From positions 1-64,000 of the forward strand of contig JBEKHR010000006.1 in the NCBI GenBank assembly GCA_050012175.1: DNA of 64,000 nucleotides, read 5' to 3'. Made by a program: the position numbers and the translations under genes. Shown here in pieces: positions 28,992 to 37,977 of the stretch. Below the pieces are notes generated by a model. That model had not been told where the DNA came from, ran no database searches, and saw only the letters and a program-made list of their open reading frames with translations. The DNA comes from CAVROP01 sp050012175 (GTDB taxonomy: Bacteria > Acidobacteriota > Terriglobia > UBA7540). Each line of letters begins with the position of its first letter. The first letter of the stretch is position 1.

Positions 28992-31067
28992 GTGATTATG
29001 TGCAGGCGACCCTGCATGAGGCGGATTTGGGCAGGCACAATCACAGCGCAGTCCGTATTTCGGGCGTTCGTGCTGGCGGTGGGAATTGCGCTCACGGCCA
29101 TTGGGGCCTGGCCGCAAGACACGCTCAAGGCGGTCACCGACAATGTGAGTTACAACGCCGGCTCAGAAGTCCGTCTAAAGATCTTTCTTTCCCCTGGTGA
29201 ACATCCCAGGTCAGCTCCTTTTGATATCTCCGCCAACATTCGCTACGCGGGGGAAAAGGAGTTCTTGGAAGAAAGAAATGTGGAGATTGCCAGCCACTTG
29301 AACCCCGGCGGGAAAGAAACGGCGACAGAGTACCACACTCTTTGGAAAATCCCCGAAGAGGCAAGAACCGGGCGATACGAAGTTGATGTGGTTCTAACCG
29401 ATTCCCAGTCTCATGAGGCCCTCCTGGCAGCCCGGCGAGTGGCCTCTTTCTCCGTTTATCGAAAGCTGGTGAAGATTGAAAGTATCCAGCTTGACCGAAC
29501 CTTTTACACGCCGGGGGACTCGGTCGCGTGCAAGGTTAAGCTCAGAAACCTTACGGGCCACACGATCAGTAACCTGCGGGTGGAGTTTTCCGACCGCTAC
29601 TGGCCGTGGACTGCACAAACCTCGGAGCGCGCCGAGGTTGACGTGGTAACGATTGGGAAGGCACTTCCCTTACCAGCCGGAGGCGAACAGGAACTCCAAT
29701 CCGCGAAGGCTGCCGTTGCCAAGCAGGTACAACAACCTTCGGTTCAGCAGTATGCGGTGGTGGTGTGGGACCATGACCGCAAGAACATTTACGACATTGC
29801 ATTCAGCCCCGAGGTCTTCATTCAACCCGGCGGGATTACCGAGCCCAAACCGTACCCCTTACAATACATCTATCCGAATCTGGACGCCGTCAACGTTACC
29901 AGTTATCGGCACTTTTATCCTCCCAGCCTCGATTCGGCCGCCATTCAATTCGAGCGCGAGCACACGATGTTTGTGTCGGGCAGCGAGCCGAGGTTGCGGT
30001 TCTCGGTGCGCAATCCCACGGACCAACCCTGGCGTGGAGTCACTATTCGCGCCCGCTTGTTCGACTCTGGAGGCAAAGAACTCACAGCCAAGCAAGTCGC
30101 CGCAGGAGTCAACCTCGACCCAGGAGCCTCGAGGCTTGCTGAGGAGACCAAGTTCGCGCTTCCGGCAGGTCAATACGGGATTTTCCGGGCGCAGGTGGAG
30201 GTAAGCGACACGTCGGGCGAGACAATGGCAACGGGAGTTCTTGAACTGGCGGCAAACCCCTTGCCACGTTCCATCTTGATTTTCTGCGCCCATCCGGACG
30301 ATGAGGGAGCGCACGCCGGAATCATCCGTGCTGCGGTGGAGAATCACATCCCAATTCACCTCGTGTATTTCACCTGTGGCGATGCCGGCTCGTGTGACCG
30401 ATACTACGAGCATTCCTGCGCACCTGCTGAGGCCCTGAACTTTGGCGCCCTGCGCATGGAAGAGGCGCGCCGGTCGCTGGGTCACCTTGGCGTGCCTCGC
30501 GAGAACATTTATTTCCTCGGCCTGCCCGACGGTGGCTCGGGTCAGATCTGGTATGACCATGTGGAGGCCTCGAGCCCTTACCTTTCGGTTCTGCTCGCCA
30601 GCGAGCATGCGCCCTACGATGGTATCGCTCAGCCCAATCTCCCCTATGCGCGTCATGCCGTGGTCGAAGCAGCCGAGCGATTCATCCGCGAATTTCATCC
30701 CGAGGTCATTTACACGGGACACCCTGACGAGCGCCACGTGGACCACCGGACCAACAATTGGTTCGTCGTAAAGGCCCTCCAGGAATTACTCCGTGAAGGT
30801 GTGGTCCGGCCCGACCTTACACTGCTGACTGACCAGGTCTACGGGCCGGGGCCGCAGGCCCATGCGCCTTACCATTACCAGAAACACGTTCTGCACGTGT
30901 CCGGTGACGTCATGAGTCTCGCCCAAGAGGCTCACTGGTTCTATCAATCCCAGAGCGGCAACCGAGAATTGGGGCGCCTCCACACTTTTGACCAGTTACC
31001 GCGTGTGGAAGTCCACTGGCAAATCCTGGATTGGGAGGAGCATGAAGGTTGGAATGAAAAGCCTTGA
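28992..31067 (+). CDS. Secreted PIG-L family deacetylase with N-terminal Ig-like domains
   Basis: A 691-residue protein starting at GTG 28992 or ATG 28998; a later ATG at 29016 is possible. A signal-anchor (FVLAVGIALTAIGAWPQ) is followed by about 380 residues of beta-sandwich character (DNVSYNAGSEVRLKIFLSP; FYTPGDSVACKVKLRN). The C-terminal catalytic domain has FCAHPDDE at about residues 432-438 and GHPDERHVDH at 576-585, the zinc site of LmbE/PIG-L de-N-acetylases. These remove acetyl groups from GlcNAc-type substrates. The substrate is unknown; the extra domains suggest binding to an extracellular glycan. Confidence 0.9.
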   Translation: MIMCRRPCMRRIWAGTITAQSVFRAFVLAVGIALTAIGAWPQDTLKAVTDNVSYNAGSEVRLKIFLSPGEHPRSAPFDISANIRYAGEKEFLEERNVEIASHLNPGGKETATEYHTLWKIPEEARTGRYEVDVVLTDSQSHEALLAARRVASFSVYRKLVKIESIQLDRTFYTPGDSVACKVKLRNLTGHTISNLRVEFSDRYWPWTAQTSERAEVDVVTIGKALPLPAGGEQELQSAKAAVAKQVQQPSVQQYAVVVWDHDRKNIYDIAFSPEVFIQPGGITEPKPYPLQYIYPNLDAVNVTSYRHFYPPSLDSAAIQFEREHTMFVSGSEPRLRFSVRNPTDQPWRGVTIRARLFDSGGKELTAKQVAAGVNLDPGASRLAEETKFALPAGQYGIFRAQVEVSDTSGETMATGVLELAANPLPRSILIFCAHPDDEGAHAGIIRAAVENHIPIHLVYFTCGDAGSCDRYYEHSCAPAEALNFGALRMEEARRSLGHLGVPRENIYFLGLPDGGSGQIWYDHVEASSPYLSVLLASEHAPYDGIAQPNLPYARHAVVEAAERFIREFHPEVIYTGHPDERHVDHRTNNWFVVKALQELLREGVVRPDLTLLTDQVYGPGPQAHAPYHYQKHVLHVSGDVMSLAQEAHWFYQSQSGNRELGRLHTFDQLPRVEVHWQILDWEEHEGWNEKP

Positions 31068-31091
31068 GCACTTCGCCTGCTGAGAGCCGGA

Positions 31092-31682
31092 ATGACTGAG
31101 CAAGACAAGCCTGACAAATTGGAGAGCGAGGCAACCGAGAATCGTCCCTCTGACGAACAGTTCCCCGCTGAACCTTTCCCCTGCCCGGCCTGTGGGCAAT
31201 TGTTGGCGCCCTCGTGCCGCGTCTGCGTCGCCTGCAAGCACCCGATCGATCCTGCCGAGATTGGCAAACCAAGAGTTCTCCCGGCGGTCGGAGAACCGGC
31301 GCGACGGGAACCCGAAGCCGTGCGGTTTTCCTGGCGAATCTTCCTCGTCGTATTTGCGATTTGGGTAGTGGGCGCGAGTCTGGTTCAGCGTTACATGGAA
31401 CCACTGAAAGGCCAGCTTGTGTTGGGAAGCGTGCAAATCCTTTGCTCCTTCTGGGTCCTTTTCGACGCGCTGCAAAAGCGCCTGCCAAGCCCGCTAAGGT
31501 GGGGAATGGGCACCCTGCTGCTGTGGCCGATCATTTTTCCCTGGTACCTGGCCAGAAGAAGGCGGCCCAGGCAACCCTGCCCGTTCGTCGAGGCGCAGGT
31601 CAGCCCCATAACGCGAGCGGTCCTTCTTATCCTTCTGGCCGTTCTCGTTTACGTGATTTTCAAGCAAGCCCCGCCGCGCTGA
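31092..31682 (+). CDS. Zinc-ribbon membrane protein of unknown function
   Basis: A 196-residue protein. The N-terminal cytoplasmic part has CPACG and CVACK pairs (about residues 36-54), a zinc ribbon. Three hydrophobic helices follow (FLVVFAIWVVGASLV; LVLGSVQILCSFWVLF; AVLLILLAVLVYVIF) with a basic RRRRPRQ loop between the second and third. It begins 24 bases after the PIG-L gene and may be cotranscribed. No named family recognised. Confidence 0.75.
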   Translation: MTEQDKPDKLESEATENRPSDEQFPAEPFPCPACGQLLAPSCRVCVACKHPIDPAEIGKPRVLPAVGEPARREPEAVRFSWRIFLVVFAIWVVGASLVQRYMEPLKGQLVLGSVQILCSFWVLFDALQKRLPSPLRWGMGTLLLWPIIFPWYLARRRRPRQPCPFVEAQVSPITRAVLLILLAVLVYVIFKQAPPR

Positions 31683-31945
31683 AAACGGCTCCCCTCCTCG
31701 GCGGAGGAGGGGGTTAATGCTCTGCCGGAATTTCAAAACTCAAATGGCAAACGGCAAATGGCAAAAGTCGTGGGTATTTGCCCTCTCCCCAGGGAGAGGG
31801 TGGCCCGCATCCGGCGTTTTCACCAGACGGCGCGGGCCGGGTGAGGGGGTAGCGCAGACTTCGTGCTTTTCGAAGTCTGCGGCTGTTCCCGCCATGAATC
31901 TTTGACAGGCGTAGACCTGCAAAGGACGCAGGTGCGCTGCCCACT
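31683..31945. repeat. Intergenic region with 7-bp array and dispersed repeat copy 2
   Basis: Heptamers of the CAAATGG / CAAACGG type lie at 31738-31770. At 31781-31850 is a copy of the CTCTCCC...GGGAGAGGGTGG...GGGCCGGGTGAGGGGG family also found at 3042 and 56550. No gene seen. Confidence 0.75.
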
Positions 31946-32181
31946 TTACTCTTCGCGCACGTCTATTTTGTACAGCATTTCTGTACTATCTGGGCGCACA
32001 CCAACAACCCGGTAGGTCTTGCCGTTAACCGCGTAACTGTCGCTTGCATGTGGAAGACAAATGTTTGGTCAGGGAACCTAGTTGCACGATTTGTCTCGGT
32101 GAATAACTTATCGCCGGATACAGCGTCATAGCCGATGATAGTGCCAGATGGAACGGTTTTCGTCGTCTTCTCCTTACTCAA
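31946..32181 (-). pseudogene. Small hypothetical gene with apparent frameshift
   Basis: Reading from ATG at 32181, the first 45 or so residues are MSKEKTTKTVPSGTIIGYDA and onward to DQTFVFH. Near 32050 the plausible coding frame changes. The next frame reads ASDSYAVNGKTYRVVGVRPD and STEMLYKIDVREE to a stop at 31946, while the original frame runs on as Arg/Thr-rich residues. Both halves look like natural protein, so a one-base shift in a gene of about 77 codons is likely. Family not recognised. Confidence 0.5.
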
Positions 32182-32226
32182 GCTGCCTTTCGATCTGCCA
32201 TGGATGCCGTTCCCAGGGCAAGGGGT

Positions 32227-32538
32227 TTACTCTCTGCCTCTCAGGATCGCGGCCATGATGCGAGGGCTGCGACGTCCGTGCATCACCGCCACAACCCACA
32301 AGGGTTTTTCCTCGGGTGCGTAGGCAATCAGATGTTCGCGTACCACGGTAAAGCGCAGAGGGCGCGAAGTCAGGTCAGGGCGTTTGTGGCCTTGATGCGG
32401 AAAAGCCACCAGCGCGTCGATGCTGGCCAAAATATCCGCAATCACCTTGTCGGCGGCGTCGAGATTATCCTCGGCGATGAAATCCCAAATCTCGTCAAGA
32501 TCAACCGCCGCTTCCGAGTGGAAATCGTAGCCGGTCAT
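32227..32538 (-). CDS. parE: ParE/RelE-superfamily toxin
   Basis: A 103-residue toxin-like protein: FHSEAAVDLDEIWDFIAEDN at the start, then FPHQGHKRPDL and the core strands LRFTVVREHLIAYAP and LWVVAVMHGRRSP. This is the ParE pattern; ParE toxins act on DNA gyrase, RelE relatives cleave ribosome-bound mRNA, and the sequence alone favours ParE. Its start overlaps the antitoxin stop by four bases (ATGA), the usual antitoxin-first arrangement. It lies between repeats and the galactose operon. Confidence 0.88.
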   Translation of the reverse strand: MTGYDFHSEAAVDLDEIWDFIAEDNLDAADKVIADILASIDALVAFPHQGHKRPDLTSRPLRFTVVREHLIAYAPEEKPLWVVAVMHGRRSPRIMAAILRGRE

Positions 32539-32795
32539 GAACCCGGCGGCGCTCGTCGGGCCGCGCTCTTTTCACGCAACCGGGCTATAACCTCGTCGCC
32601 GGGAATGGGCTTCACCCTGCCGCTTTTCAGGTCGTCATAACGGCTGTTAAGCATTTCGCGTGTCTGCACAAGTTCGGCAACGTATCCAGCCATGGCATCC
32701 TCAAGCAGCTTGTCGGGCGCACGTCCGGTCTCGATGACCAACTGGTCAATCTTGGCTTGCAGGTCTGGGCTGAAATGTACTTCCATCGCCTTCAT
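32535..32795 (-). CDS. parD: Antitoxin (ParD/CopG-like)
   Basis: About 86 residues from the ATG at 32795 (MKAMEVHFSPDLQAKIDQLV). An upstream start at 32843 is open but adds only a basic, unlikely stretch. The N-terminal strand plus two helices fit a ribbon-helix-helix DNA-binding fold. The C-terminal half (VQTREMLNSRYDDLKSGRVK) would wrap the toxin. It overlaps the toxin gene by four bases and should repress its own operon. Confidence 0.8.
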   Translation of the reverse strand: MKAMEVHFSPDLQAKIDQLVIETGRAPDKLLEDAMAGYVAELVQTREMLNSRYDDLKSGRVKPIPGDEVIARLREKSAARRAPPGS

Positions 32796-32853
32796 GATAC
32801 GAAAAAACTTCGCTTGTGGCAAGTTGCACGATGGACCGTGCACGACGGACCGT

Positions 32854-34005
32854 TTAAGCGCTCAGTGCGCCCTGAGAAGCCTTGCAGATATATATCTCCG
32901 CCTTCAGGCCCAGGGCGTCCTCATATCCCCGGCGGACGGCCTCGGCAAAAGCCTCAGCGGCGTCCTGGCGAACCAGGTTAACCGTGCACCCACCGAACCC
33001 CGCACCGGTCATGCGGGCGCCGAGGACTCCAGGTTGTTTCCACGCCAGCTCAACCAGAACATCCAGTTCCTTGGAGCTGACCTCGTAATCGTCCCGCAGG
33101 CTTTCGTGCGAAGCGTTCATGAGTTGTCCAAAGCGCTCGATGTCACCGGATTCCAGAACCTTGACGGCCGCCAGAACCCGATGGTTCTCCGTGACGACGT
33201 GGCGGGCCCGGCGAAATAGAATCCCGCTGAGGACCGAACGCGCAGCCTCAAGGTCTGCGGGCGCGAGGTCGCGAAGCGACTTTACCGCAAGGCCAGTAGA
33301 AGCAATCTGAGCCACCGCCTGCCGGCACTGGTTCAGACGAACCTCGTATTCCGACTGCGCCAGGGCGCGCTTCACGCCGGAGTTGCAGACGACAATCTTC
33401 ACGTTGTCCCGCAGAGGCACGTGACGGTAGATAAGATCGCGGCAATCGAGGAAGAGCGCGTGGTTTTCGCGCCCCAGCGCGGAAATGAACTGGTCCATGA
33501 TGCCGCAAGGAACGCCCACAAATTGGTTCTCAGCCTTGCGAGAGAGTTTGACGAGATAAACCGGATCCACATCGAGGTGGAGAAGGTTTTTCCAGAATGC
33601 GGCCGTGCCCACTTCCACCGCCGCCGAGGAGCTGAGGCCCGCCTCGCGCGGCACGTCGCCCCCAAAAACCATGTCGGCGCCCGAGAGCCGATGGCCATCC
33701 TCCTCGAGGTATTTCGAGACCCCGCGAATATAATTGCTCCAGGAATTCTTGCCATCCTTTTGGATATCCTCAAGATTGAATTCGACAGAACCGTCGAAAT
33801 CGATGGAATGCACTCGGACAAGCCGATCGGCCCGCTTACGGCCAGCGAATCCGATGCTCCGGTCGATGGCGGCCGGCAGGACGAACCCGTCGTTGTAATC
33901 GGTGTGCTCGCCGATAAGGTTCACGCGGCCAGGCGCGCGGACCACCACTTCTGGAGCTGTGCCATAAATTGCGTGGAAGAATTGCTCAATCATTGGGTCT
34001 CCCAT
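32854..34005 (-). CDS. galK: Galactokinase
   Basis: A 383-residue GHMP kinase that phosphorylates galactose to galactose-1-phosphate. Motif 1 is GRVNLIGEHTDYNDGFVLP, motif 2 is PREAGLSSSAAVEV and motif 3 is RMTGAGFGGCTVNL. All three are intact. It is the last gene of the galactose operon, after the symporter, small membrane protein and galT. A galT-like remnant and an ORF6N gene now lie between galT and galK. Confidence 0.96.
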   Translation of the reverse strand: MGDPMIEQFFHAIYGTAPEVVVRAPGRVNLIGEHTDYNDGFVLPAAIDRSIGFAGRKRADRLVRVHSIDFDGSVEFNLEDIQKDGKNSWSNYIRGVSKYLEEDGHRLSGADMVFGGDVPREAGLSSSAAVEVGTAAFWKNLLHLDVDPVYLVKLSRKAENQFVGVPCGIMDQFISALGRENHALFLDCRDLIYRHVPLRDNVKIVVCNSGVKRALAQSEYEVRLNQCRQAVAQIASTGLAVKSLRDLAPADLEAARSVLSGILFRRARHVVTENHRVLAAVKVLESGDIERFGQLMNASHESLRDDYEVSSKELDVLVELAWKQPGVLGARMTGAGFGGCTVNLVRQDAAEAFAEAVRRGYEDALGLKAEIYICKASQGALSA

Positions 34006-34019
34006 TGTTAGTCCCTGGC

Positions 34020-34145
34020 TCAGCGCGGATTAGGGATTTGCTCCCGGCGCTGCGGTGGCAGATCGCGGAGTTCCGCAGCCTTTTCCTCCGCCAGCGAGTC
34101 GTTCAAGAAGGTTCGGGCGCCGCTTTCGACGCCGGCAGGGTCCCG
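34020..34145 (-). pseudogene. Remnant of a second galT 3' end
   Basis: Read on the minus strand, this gives GVESGARTFLNDSLAEEKAA, then ELRDLPPQRRE and a stop. It corresponds to the last 40 or so residues of the intact GalT (VETGAGTLLNDSLAEEKAA, ELRSMPPVQRE). DNA identity is high but not complete. No other part of a second galT is present. It sits exactly where galT would end if the ORF6N gene were absent. Confidence 0.8.
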
Positions 34146-34164
34146 GAGGTCGCCCTTCGTGACT

Positions 34165-34704
34165 TCAACATCTAGCTGCCGGTGAGAAGCCGATCTGCCT
34201 TCTTGGCCTTCCTGGTGGCTTCATCAACTGCCGGATCGCTTCGAACAAGGCCGCAATGTGGTCATCATGCCCTTCGATTCGCTTCTCCAGTTCCGTCAGT
34301 TTCCGTCGCAGTTCCTCGTGCGTGGATGTAATCTCGCGCAGGCGAATAAAGGCTCGAACCATCTGGATGCTGGCCTGAACGGCGACCGGGCTGTTCAGGA
34401 CGCTAGCCAGCATGACTGCCCCGTGCTCCGTGAATGCATAGGGACGATAGCGGCGGCCGCCACGTCTTCTGTTTGAGGTCGCAAATTGCGACCTCAAAGT
34501 GCCGGTCTCTTCAGGAGTCAACTGAAGCGTGAAATCTTCAGGAAACCGCTCGCGATTTCGCTTCACCTGCCCGTTCAGACGTTTCGTGCTCACTCGATAA
34601 AGCACGGCCAGATCAGAGTCCAGCATTACCTTGCACCCGCGAATCAGGAAAATGCGGGACTCGATCCTCCCGGCGGGCACGATAGCCTGTATCTTGGTGG
34701 TCAT
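34165..34704 (-). CDS. ORF6N-domain protein (phage/mobile-element type)
   Basis: About 179 residues from the ATG at 34704 (MTTKIQAIVPAGRIESRIFL). The ORF6N domain covers residues 8-95: IRGCKVMLDSDLAVLYRVST, then LNGQVKRNRERFPEDFTLQL and PYAFTEHGAVMLASVLNS. A coiled coil (LRRKLTELEKRIEGHDDHIA) and a basic tail follow. ORF6N proteins are frequent in phages and are scattered as solo genes in chromosomes; molecular role unclear, DNA binding suspected. It interrupts the galT-galK order and is bracketed by galT 3' sequence on both sides. Confidence 0.88.
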   Translation of the reverse strand: MTTKIQAIVPAGRIESRIFLIRGCKVMLDSDLAVLYRVSTKRLNGQVKRNRERFPEDFTLQLTPEETGTLRSQFATSNRRRGGRRYRPYAFTEHGAVMLASVLNSPVAVQASIQMVRAFIRLREITSTHEELRRKLTELEKRIEGHDDHIAALFEAIRQLMKPPGRPRRQIGFSPAARC

Positions 34705-34775
34705 AGTCCAGCTGCTCGCCAAAGCATTCGGTTGAGGCCAACACTCGCGGCTCTTTTCCGCCCACTGCCTTTTGC

Positions 34776-35762
34776 CTACTGCTTCCCGCTACCTGCTGCC
34801 ATCTCCTCCCGTTGCACCGGTGGCATGCTGCGGAGTTCCGCAGCCTTTTCCTCCGCCAGCGAGTCGTTCAGAAGGGTTCCCGCGCCAGTTTCGACACTGG
34901 CCAGGTATTTCAGCTTCTCCTTGCTGCGATGGGGAGGATAAAACTCGATGTGGAAATGGAAATAGGGAAAATTCCCTTTCGTAGGCGCCTGGTGGAGCAC
35001 CATCATGTAAGGAAACGACATCTGATAAAGATTATCGTATTTCAGTGTGACCCACTTCAGAATCTCGGCAAGCGCGCGCTCTTCGGAGGGCCGGAAGGCA
35101 TCCAGGGCGACTAGATGGCGGCGAGAGAAAATGTGGACTTCATAGGGCCAGCGCGCGTAAAAGGGCACGAAAGCCGTGAAGGCCTCATTCTCGGCAACAA
35201 TTCGCCGCCCCTCACCGCGCTCTTTCTTGAGAATGTCACAAAACAAGCATCTGCGTTTGGCGCGCTGGTGAGCGCGCGCCGATGCAATCTCCCTTTCGAG
35301 GCGCGGCGGAATGAACGGGAAAGCATAAATCTGCCCGTGGGGGTGAGGCATGGTCACGCCAATAACTGCGCCCTTGTTTTCAAAAATCAAAACATAGCGA
35401 ATCCCCGCAGTGGCTTTGAGTTCCGCAAAGCGCTTTCGCCATATCTGGACGAGCTTCACAATGTGGTCCAACGAAAGTTGCGGCAGCGAAGTATGATGGT
35501 CCGGAGAGTAAAGGACCACGTCGCACTTGCCATACGACCGCGCCACTCGATAGAAGTCGTCGCCCTGGATGGCAGGCTGCGGCGGGGGAATGGAGAAGGC
35601 GGGAAAATCGTTGGGGTAAATATAGCAGTCATAGTTGTCCGGAACTCTCCCCGAGCCCGGGCAGAAGGGGCACCAATCCTCCGGCATCTGCGGTCGGTCC
35701 TGGCGATGGGAGGCCGTTGAGACCCATTCACGAACAGCAGGATTCCAGCGGAGTTCAGTCAT
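34776..35762 (-). CDS. galT: Galactose-1-phosphate uridylyltransferase
   Basis: About 328 residues. I take the ATG at 35762 (MTELRWNPAVREW), which overlaps the stop of the upstream small gene (ATGA), rather than a frame extension to 35840. Zinc-type residues CPFCPG come early. The active-site HPHGQ (TMPHPHGQIYAF) has the nucleophilic His that carries UMP. The second half includes CLFCDIL and FHFHIEFYPP. It exchanges UMP between UDP-glucose and galactose-1-phosphate in the Leloir pathway. No galE is in the window. Confidence 0.95.
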   Translation of the reverse strand: MTELRWNPAVREWVSTASHRQDRPQMPEDWCPFCPGSGRVPDNYDCYIYPNDFPAFSIPPPQPAIQGDDFYRVARSYGKCDVVLYSPDHHTSLPQLSLDHIVKLVQIWRKRFAELKATAGIRYVLIFENKGAVIGVTMPHPHGQIYAFPFIPPRLEREIASARAHQRAKRRCLFCDILKKERGEGRRIVAENEAFTAFVPFYARWPYEVHIFSRRHLVALDAFRPSEERALAEILKWVTLKYDNLYQMSFPYMMVLHQAPTKGNFPYFHFHIEFYPPHRSKEKLKYLASVETGAGTLLNDSLAEEKAAELRSMPPVQREEMAAGSGKQ

Positions 35763-35974
35763 GAGGCGCCACGGTGCGAGGCCCTGAATGCGAGAATGCC
35801 CATGAACAGGCCGAAGAGCAGCATCGCCGCGCCCCACCATATATCGATGTTCACTCCCAGAGAGTTCACGAAAATGGCTGGATCGGCCACCGCGCCATAA
35901 ATTATAAGAATGCCGCCGTAAATGCTGAAGATGATTCCAATTGGTAAGCGAATGTCCAAACCCATGGTTTTCAC
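35759..35974 (-). CDS. Small two-helix membrane protein in the galactose operon
   Basis: A 71-residue protein with two hydrophobic helices (IGIIFSIYGGILIIYGAVA; IDIWWGAAMLLFGLFMGILAF). Four-base overlaps tie it to the symporter gene upstream (35971-35974) and to galT downstream (35759-35762), so it is translated as part of the operon. It may assist the symporter, but no function is established. Confidence 0.8.
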   Translation of the reverse strand: MKTMGLDIRLPIGIIFSIYGGILIIYGAVADPAIFVNSLGVNIDIWWGAAMLLFGLFMGILAFRASHRGAS

Positions 35975-37581
35975 CAGAAGATGATATTCAACACCGTGCA
36001 GAGCGCGAGGATGCCAATGGCAAGAATGCCAGGCCTCTCATACCAGGGCAGGTCCCGGTTTCTCAGCTTTGGAGTCAGAGAGTACACAAGCCCCACCAGC
36101 TCTTCTTCCTTTCGAGGTTCGGTGAACAGAGTCACCACGACGGTCACCACAACGCAGACCGAGAAAGCCCAGATAGCCTGATAGAAATTCGCCGCCATAT
36201 CGGTGGGGTAGAAAATCACATGGAAGCGGTAGAGGGTGTAGTGGGTGGCGGCGGCGAGAATCCCGGAAAGCAATCCCCAGAAGCCGGAATGCGCGCTGGT
36301 GCGCTTCCAGAACATTCCCAGGAGGAAGGTACCGAACAGCGGCGCGTTGAAAAAGGCGAAAAGGAGCTGGAGATAATCCATCAGGTTGTTGAACTTCAGG
36401 ACGATGAAGGCCGTCCCGATTCCCACCGCCACGGCAAAAACCGTTGCGAAACGGCCCATATTCAGATAGTGACGGTCAGGCTTGCCGGGGTTAACGTGCG
36501 TCTGATAGATGTCGAAAGTCCAAACCGTGTTGAAGGCGGTGACGTTCCCGGCCATGCCTGACATGAAACTGGCCAGCAGCGCCGTCAGCCCGATGCCTAA
36601 AAGGCCCGAGGGATAAAACCTGCCCAGCATGGCCGGGAGCGCATTGTCGTAGCGGCCGTTGAGATATTTCGTCAGGGAGGGGTCAAGCGCAATGGCCACC
36701 AAGCCGGGAAGAACAACCATCAGCGGAAAGAACATCTTGGGGACAGCCGCCACGAGGGGCGTGCGCTGTGCGGCGGGCATGTCCTTCGCCGCCAAGCCGC
36801 GCTGGACCACCAGGAAGTCCGTACACCAATAGCCGAAGGAAAGCACAAAGCCCAGTCCGAAGATCGTGCCGAACCAGTTGATCCCCATGGGATTCTGGCT
36901 GGCATGCCAGATGTTCGCCCAAGTGTGCGCGTAGCCGGCATTCGGCAATTTCGCCTTGAGCCCTGCAAAGCCGCCTACCGCCTTTAACCCCAGGATCGCC
37001 AAAGGAAGGAACCCGAACACGATGAGGAAGAATTGGAGCACTTCGTTGTAGATCGACGAGGTCAACCCACCCAGGTAGATGTAAACCGCCACCACCGCCG
37101 CCGACGCGACTACGCTGGCGCCGAACGGCCAGTTCAGCAGTCGCTGGAAGAGAATCGCCATGGCATAAAGATCGATGCCTGAGACCAGCAGCGTCATAAG
37201 CGCGAAGGATAAGGCGTTGAGCGTCCGCGTCTTCTCATCGTAACGTTTACGCAGGTACTCGGGGACGCTGCGCGCCTTGCTGCCGTAATAAAAAGGCATC
37301 ATGAATACGCCCACGAAGCACATGGCAGGCATGGCAGCAAGCCAATAGAAATGGTTGACGAACATGCCATACTTGGCGGCGTTGGCAGCGTGACCCATGA
37401 CCTCGAGCGCACCGAGATTCGCGGACATGAAGGCAAGCCCGGTAATCCAGCCCGGGATCGAGCGCCCTGAGAGGAAGAAATCATCGCTGGTCTTCATCCG
37501 GCCTCGCAAGGCGAAGCCAATTCCCAGGACGAAAATGAAGTAGATGGCGATAATCGCGTAATCGACAAAATGTAGATGCAT
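35971..37581 (-). CDS. Sodium/sugar symporter (SSS family, SGLT-like)
   Basis: A 536-residue transporter with about 14 membrane helices. Family marks are the N-terminal GRSIPGWITGLAFMSANLGA, the mid-protein GYWCTDFLVVQRGLAAKDM and LTALLASFMSGMAGNVTAFN. It resembles the SGLT branch that moves galactose or glucose with Na+. As first gene of an overlapping operon with galT and galK, galactose uptake is the likely role. The upstream 396 bases presumably carry the promoter; no clear operator was seen. Confidence 0.92.
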   Translation of the reverse strand: MHLHFVDYAIIAIYFIFVLGIGFALRGRMKTSDDFFLSGRSIPGWITGLAFMSANLGALEVMGHAANAAKYGMFVNHFYWLAAMPAMCFVGVFMMPFYYGSKARSVPEYLRKRYDEKTRTLNALSFALMTLLVSGIDLYAMAILFQRLLNWPFGASVVASAAVVAVYIYLGGLTSSIYNEVLQFFLIVFGFLPLAILGLKAVGGFAGLKAKLPNAGYAHTWANIWHASQNPMGINWFGTIFGLGFVLSFGYWCTDFLVVQRGLAAKDMPAAQRTPLVAAVPKMFFPLMVVLPGLVAIALDPSLTKYLNGRYDNALPAMLGRFYPSGLLGIGLTALLASFMSGMAGNVTAFNTVWTFDIYQTHVNPGKPDRHYLNMGRFATVFAVAVGIGTAFIVLKFNNLMDYLQLLFAFFNAPLFGTFLLGMFWKRTSAHSGFWGLLSGILAAATHYTLYRFHVIFYPTDMAANFYQAIWAFSVCVVVTVVVTLFTEPRKEEELVGLVYSLTPKLRNRDLPWYERPGILAIGILALCTVLNIIFW

Positions 37582-37977
37582 ATAGTCTTACCGAAACGCG
37601 CATTCTTATCACAGGCAACGGCAAAAGTAAATGAAAGACATCGAGGGCAATGACGAGGACGGAAAGCGGGTTCCCGGCGCCGGGTGCCAGGTGCCAGGAA
37701 ATCAGTGACGAGGGACAAGCAGAAGCAGGTAGCGAAGACCTGTTTTGAAGGCCCGCGGTTCGTTCAAGAAAGTGCGGCACAGGCGGCAGGCTTGTAGAAC
37801 AGGTCTGGGCTAGTCCCGCCGCCGAAGCCGTATGAATACTGGCCGCGATCAGGTGGCATCCAACGGTTGGGATCGGGCCGCCGCCTACAGAGCCGTATGC
37901 ATGGTGGGGCGGTGTGAGGGGCGGGCGCCGCCCTCGCTATGCCGAGCGGGGCCTACAACCACTCCCGCTCAGCAACC
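37582..37977. other. Intergenic region, no gene
   Basis: It contains a short 7-bp-period stretch (GTGCCAG units, 37683-37698) and G/C-rich sequence. Nothing else could be identified. Confidence 0.5.
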
